Assembly: GCA_002296055.1 (NCBI GenBank)
Contig: DBHE01000044.1
Coordinates: 1 to 8,894, forward strand
Direction: 5' to 3'
Origin: Pseudomonadaceae bacterium UBA836
GTDB taxonomy: Bacteria; Pseudomonadota; Gammaproteobacteria; Pseudomonadales; Pseudomonadaceae
Length of the DNA stretch: 8,894 nt
The notes beneath the pieces are model-generated. The model made no database searches, was not told the origin of the DNA, and saw nothing but the letters and a program-made list of their open reading frames with translations. A program made the position numbers and the translations under genes. Of the stretch, positions 6,186 through 8,894 are shown in pieces. Each line of letters starts with the position of its first letter. Position 1 is the first letter of the stretch.

Positions 6186-6192
6186 AGGAGGG
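6186..6192 (+). promoter_or_regulatory. Strong Shine-Dalgarno-like site upstream of mscK
   Basis: AGGAGGG lies 6 nt before a TTG at 6199-6201 that is in frame with the ATG at 6229. It is 36 nt from that ATG, too far to serve it directly. AGGA at 6217-6220 would be the site for the ATG. See the finding on the mscK start. Confidence 0.5.
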
Positions 6193-6228
6193 CTAACCTT
6201 GCGCTCAGGCCAATTCAGGAACCCCGTC

Positions 6229-8894
6229 ATGCTGCGTCTCCCCTTGCTGCTGTGCTGGCTACTGTTCTCATCGTGGGCACTGGCCCAGCAGAACACCTCC
6301 GCAGACGAACTCGATCAACGCATCGAGGCGCTCAACACCAATATCGACAGTGTCAGCAACAGCAGCCTGCCCGAGGCAGAAAAGCGCGAGCTGACGGAAG
6401 CCTATCAGAGCACGCTGACGTTTCTGCGGCAGACCCAGCAGACCCTGGATGAACAGCAGCAGTTGCAAGAGCAGCTGGCCGATGCGCCCCGCCAGACTCA
6501 GAGCGTGCGTGCACAGTTCAACAGCCTGTCCAAGAGTGACGGCGGCGGCAATCGCAGCCAATTGGAGCAGCAGTCACTGAGCAGCCTGGAGACGCGCCTG
6601 AGCGAACAAGTGGCGCAGATGTTTACCTGGCAAAACGAGCTGACCGCCGTTAATGGCCAACTGATCGCCGCGCAAACTCGTCCAGAGCGGACGCAGGCCA
6701 GCGTGACCGAAAACCAGACCCGCAGTCAGCAACTGAACGAGCAGCTGCGCACCCAGCAGCGCCTGGCACCCAGCCAGCTGACTCGTGCGCGCATCGAGCA
6801 ACTGCAGGCCGAATTGGGCTACCTGCACGCCAACAGCGAACTTATGCGTCAGCGCCTTGCCGGTAACGGCGTATTGCAAGATCTGGCCACCCAGCAGAAG
6901 AACCTGCTGACCTTGCAGATCAAGCGTATAGAGGAAGAAATTCGCGTTCTGCAGAGCGTCGTCAACGACAAGCGCCAGGACGAGTCAGAACAAACGGTAA
7001 GCGACGCCACCCTGCCCGAGGGCCAAAGCCAGAATAAGGTGTTGCAGGCCCAAAGCAGCATCAACCGCCAGCTGAGCGAAGAGCTGTTGAACGCCACCCG
7101 ACAAATTGGCGTACTGACGCGGGACAACATCGAAACCAAGCAACAGACCGAGCAGCTGACCCAGATCGACAAGGCGCTGGAACAACAGATCGAGGTGCTT
7201 GAAGGCAGTCTGCTGCTGTCGCGCATCCTGCACCAGCAGAAGAGCCAGCTACCAAAAGTTGAGACCGACAAGGACCTGGCCGACCAAATTGCCGACCTGC
7301 GACTGCACCAGTTTGAGCTGAACCAACTGGCACAAAGCCTGGAAAACCCGGATGCCTACCTCAATGACCTGCTGCTAAAAATCCCCACGGCGCAGCGTGA
7401 CAGTCTGCGCCCTGCGTTGGAGCAAATGGTCAGCGCCCGCGTCAACCTGGTAGAACAGCTCAACGGTAACATCAACACCCTGATCAACCTGGCCATCACC
7501 CTGCAGATCAACCAGCGCCAGCTGCAGCAACTGAGCAACGACCTGCAACGCACCATCGATGACCAGTTGTTCTGGGTCGCCAGCAGTCGGCCGATTGACC
7601 GCAGCTGGCTGACCGAACTGCCAAGCCAAGTCGCTGCGCAGGTCGACGAGATGAACCTGCCGCAACAGGCACGGCATCTGGCAGACGCCATCACGCGGCA
7701 TTGGGTCGCCAGCGTGCTGGTACTGCTCGCTCTAGGCATTCACCTCTGGCGCCGCCCCAAACTGCTGCAGCGCATCAACACCTTGCACGATGAAGTAGGA
7801 CACTTCCGCCGAGACAGCAGCTGGCACACACCGCTGGCGTTGTTGCTGACCGCCATTCGGGTCGCCAACATCCCCTTGCTGCTGCTGGCGGTGGGCGTGC
7901 TGATTCTGCTCGACACCCAGCAGGGCATGCCTGCCGTGGGCGCTGCGGTGATCAAACTGTCGCTGGCCTGGTTCGCTCTGCACCTGATGTACCGGGTATT
8001 CGACCCGCGGGGCATTGCAACGCGCCACTTCCACTGGGATGAATCGCTGGTTCAGCGCCTGCGCAAACTGGTGCGCAACCTGGCCTGGGTGCTGTTGCCA
8101 CTGGTGCTGGTGCTGGGGCTACACGGATCGCTCCCCGAATACGTCGGCACCGATGCAGCCGGGCGCACCGGCATGCTGCTTGGCATGTTTGCCCTGGCCT
8201 TTCTGCTTGGCCGCTTCATGCTGCGCAGCGAACCGCTGTACAGCTCGCGCATCCTGCATTATCTGGCCAGTGCGCTGCTGATCCTCAGCCCGCTGGCGCT
8301 AGCGGGCCTGACTGCCTGGGGCTACCACTACACCGCGGTCAAACTGGCAGAGCGCTTTATCGACAGCCTCTACCTGATCGTGCTGTGGATGCTGGTGGAG
8401 GGCACCGTGGTGCGCAACCTCAACGTTGCCGGGCGGCGCCTGGCCTACCAGCGCGCGGTGAGCAAACGGCAGGCGGCACAAACCCGCGAAGCCCAGAGCG
8501 ACACCGAGGTGGCGGTCGAGATTCCAGAGATGAACCTGCAACAGATTAACCAGCAGTCATTGCGTCTGGCCAAGCTGACGCTGGTGATTCTCTTCACCAT
8601 CGGCTTGTACTTCACCTGGGCGGATCTGATCAGCGCTACCTCCTATCTGGAGTCGGTCACGCTTTGGCACTACGAGGGTACCGGTCTGAATGCCGGCGAG
8701 GCTGTACCGATCAGCGTCGGTGACATCCTCGGTGCACTGGTCACAGTGGTGCTGACCATCACCCTGGCGCGCAACCTGCCGGGCCTGCTGGAAATTCTTG
8801 TGCTTTCGCGCCTTGAGCTGCGCCAGGGCAGCAGCTACGCCATCACCACCCTGCTCAGCTATGTGATCGTCGGCTTTGGCCTGGTGTCGTCGCT
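6229..8894 (+). CDS. mscK: MscK/KefA-type mechanosensitive channel (partial; C-terminus beyond right edge)
   Basis: MscK is the large MscS-family inner-membrane channel that opens under membrane tension to release solutes, and in E. coli is K+-modulated. I translated 888 codons from the ATG at 6229; the frame stays open to the edge. Residues 1-19 are a signal peptide (LPLLLCWLLFSSWALA, cut before QQ). Residues about 20-485 are a Gln/Glu/Leu-rich periplasmic coiled-coil region (MscS porin-type domain). Membrane segments follow at about 492-507, 546-563, 574-588, 618-635, 645-665, 676-690, 700-716, 782-800, 833-853 and 868-888. The last visible stretch, GSSYAITTLLSYVIVGFG, is the helix before the MscS pore helix; the pore and beta-domain are off the window. 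E. coli MscK has about 1120 residues, so around 230 are missing. A TTG start at 6199 is an alternative. A smaller MscS paralogue is excluded by the long periplasmic domain; another MscK-like (MscM/YjeP-type) paralogue remains possible. Confidence 0.9.
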   Translation, partial: MLRLPLLLCWLLFSSWALAQQNTSADELDQRIEALNTNIDSVSNSSLPEAEKRELTEAYQSTLTFLRQTQQTLDEQQQLQEQLADAPRQTQSVRAQFNSLSKSDGGGNRSQLEQQSLSSLETRLSEQVAQMFTWQNELTAVNGQLIAAQTRPERTQASVTENQTRSQQLNEQLRTQQRLAPSQLTRARIEQLQAELGYLHANSELMRQRLAGNGVLQDLATQQKNLLTLQIKRIEEEIRVLQSVVNDKRQDESEQTVSDATLPEGQSQNKVLQAQSSINRQLSEELLNATRQIGVLTRDNIETKQQTEQLTQIDKALEQQIEVLEGSLLLSRILHQQKSQLPKVETDKDLADQIADLRLHQFELNQLAQSLENPDAYLNDLLLKIPTAQRDSLRPALEQMVSARVNLVEQLNGNINTLINLAITLQINQRQLQQLSNDLQRTIDDQLFWVASSRPIDRSWLTELPSQVAAQVDEMNLPQQARHLADAITRHWVASVLVLLALGIHLWRRPKLLQRINTLHDEVGHFRRDSSWHTPLALLLTAIRVANIPLLLLAVGVLILLDTQQGMPAVGAAVIKLSLAWFALHLMYRVFDPRGIATRHFHWDESLVQRLRKLVRNLAWVLLPLVLVLGLHGSLPEYVGTDAAGRTGMLLGMFALAFLLGRFMLRSEPLYSSRILHYLASALLILSPLALAGLTAWGYHYTAVKLAERFIDSLYLIVLWMLVEGTVVRNLNVAGRRLAYQRAVSKRQAAQTREAQSDTEVAVEIPEMNLQQINQQSLRLAKLTLVILFTIGLYFTWADLISATSYLESVTLWHYEGTGLNAGEAVPISVGDILGALVTVVLTITLARNLPGLLEILVLSRLELRQGSSYAITTLLSYVIVGFGLVSS

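Noticed and set aside
1..8894. A multi-gene novel system (defence, secretion or biosynthetic cluster)
   Set aside because: Every gene belongs to a well-known chromosomal family with intact motifs and unrelated function. Only the non-coding element and the heptad array are unusual.

Overview
The window looks like ordinary chromosome from a gamma-proteobacterium of the Pseudomonadaceae. It is GC-rich. The protein sequences and the layout (bioB-bioF on one strand, comF divergent from them) resemble Pseudomonas and its relatives such as Stutzerimonas and Halopseudomonas. The genus is inferred from remembered family sequences, not from a search.

Layout. Positions 1-1988 read leftward and hold the start of a biotin operon: bioB (945-1988), then the first 286 codons of bioF (858 down to the window edge). 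The 86-bp gap between them carries a palindromic array of CAAGC/GCTTG units spaced every 7 bp. Positions 1989-2409 hold no credible gene. Almost all of this gap is a 335-bp MITE-like element (2032-2366) with perfect 24-bp terminal inverted repeats and many nested inverted repeats. From 2410 everything reads rightward: comF (2410-3129), srkA/yihE-type kinase (3197-4174), a 600-residue acyl-CoA dehydrogenase (4262-6064) followed by a strong intrinsic terminator (6108-6140), and an MscK/KefA-type mechanosensitive channel gene (from 6229) that runs off the right edge before its pore and beta-domain region.

How the genes relate. BioF makes 7-keto-8-aminopelargonate and BioB does the final sulphur insertion to biotin. 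ComF, SrkA, the acyl-CoA dehydrogenase and MscK belong to unrelated processes (DNA uptake or phosphoribosyltransferase-like function, stress signalling, fatty acid oxidation, osmotic protection). They appear to be neighbours rather than one pathway.

I found no defence system, toxin-antitoxin pair, CRISPR array, prophage, tRNA or rRNA. The part that best repays a second look is the composite element between bioB and comF. Its two internal modules are diverged, oppositely oriented versions of one plan sharing a 23-bp core, and it occupies the divergent promoter region, ending exactly 43 nt from each start codon. The heptad array between bioB and bioF is the second point of interest.
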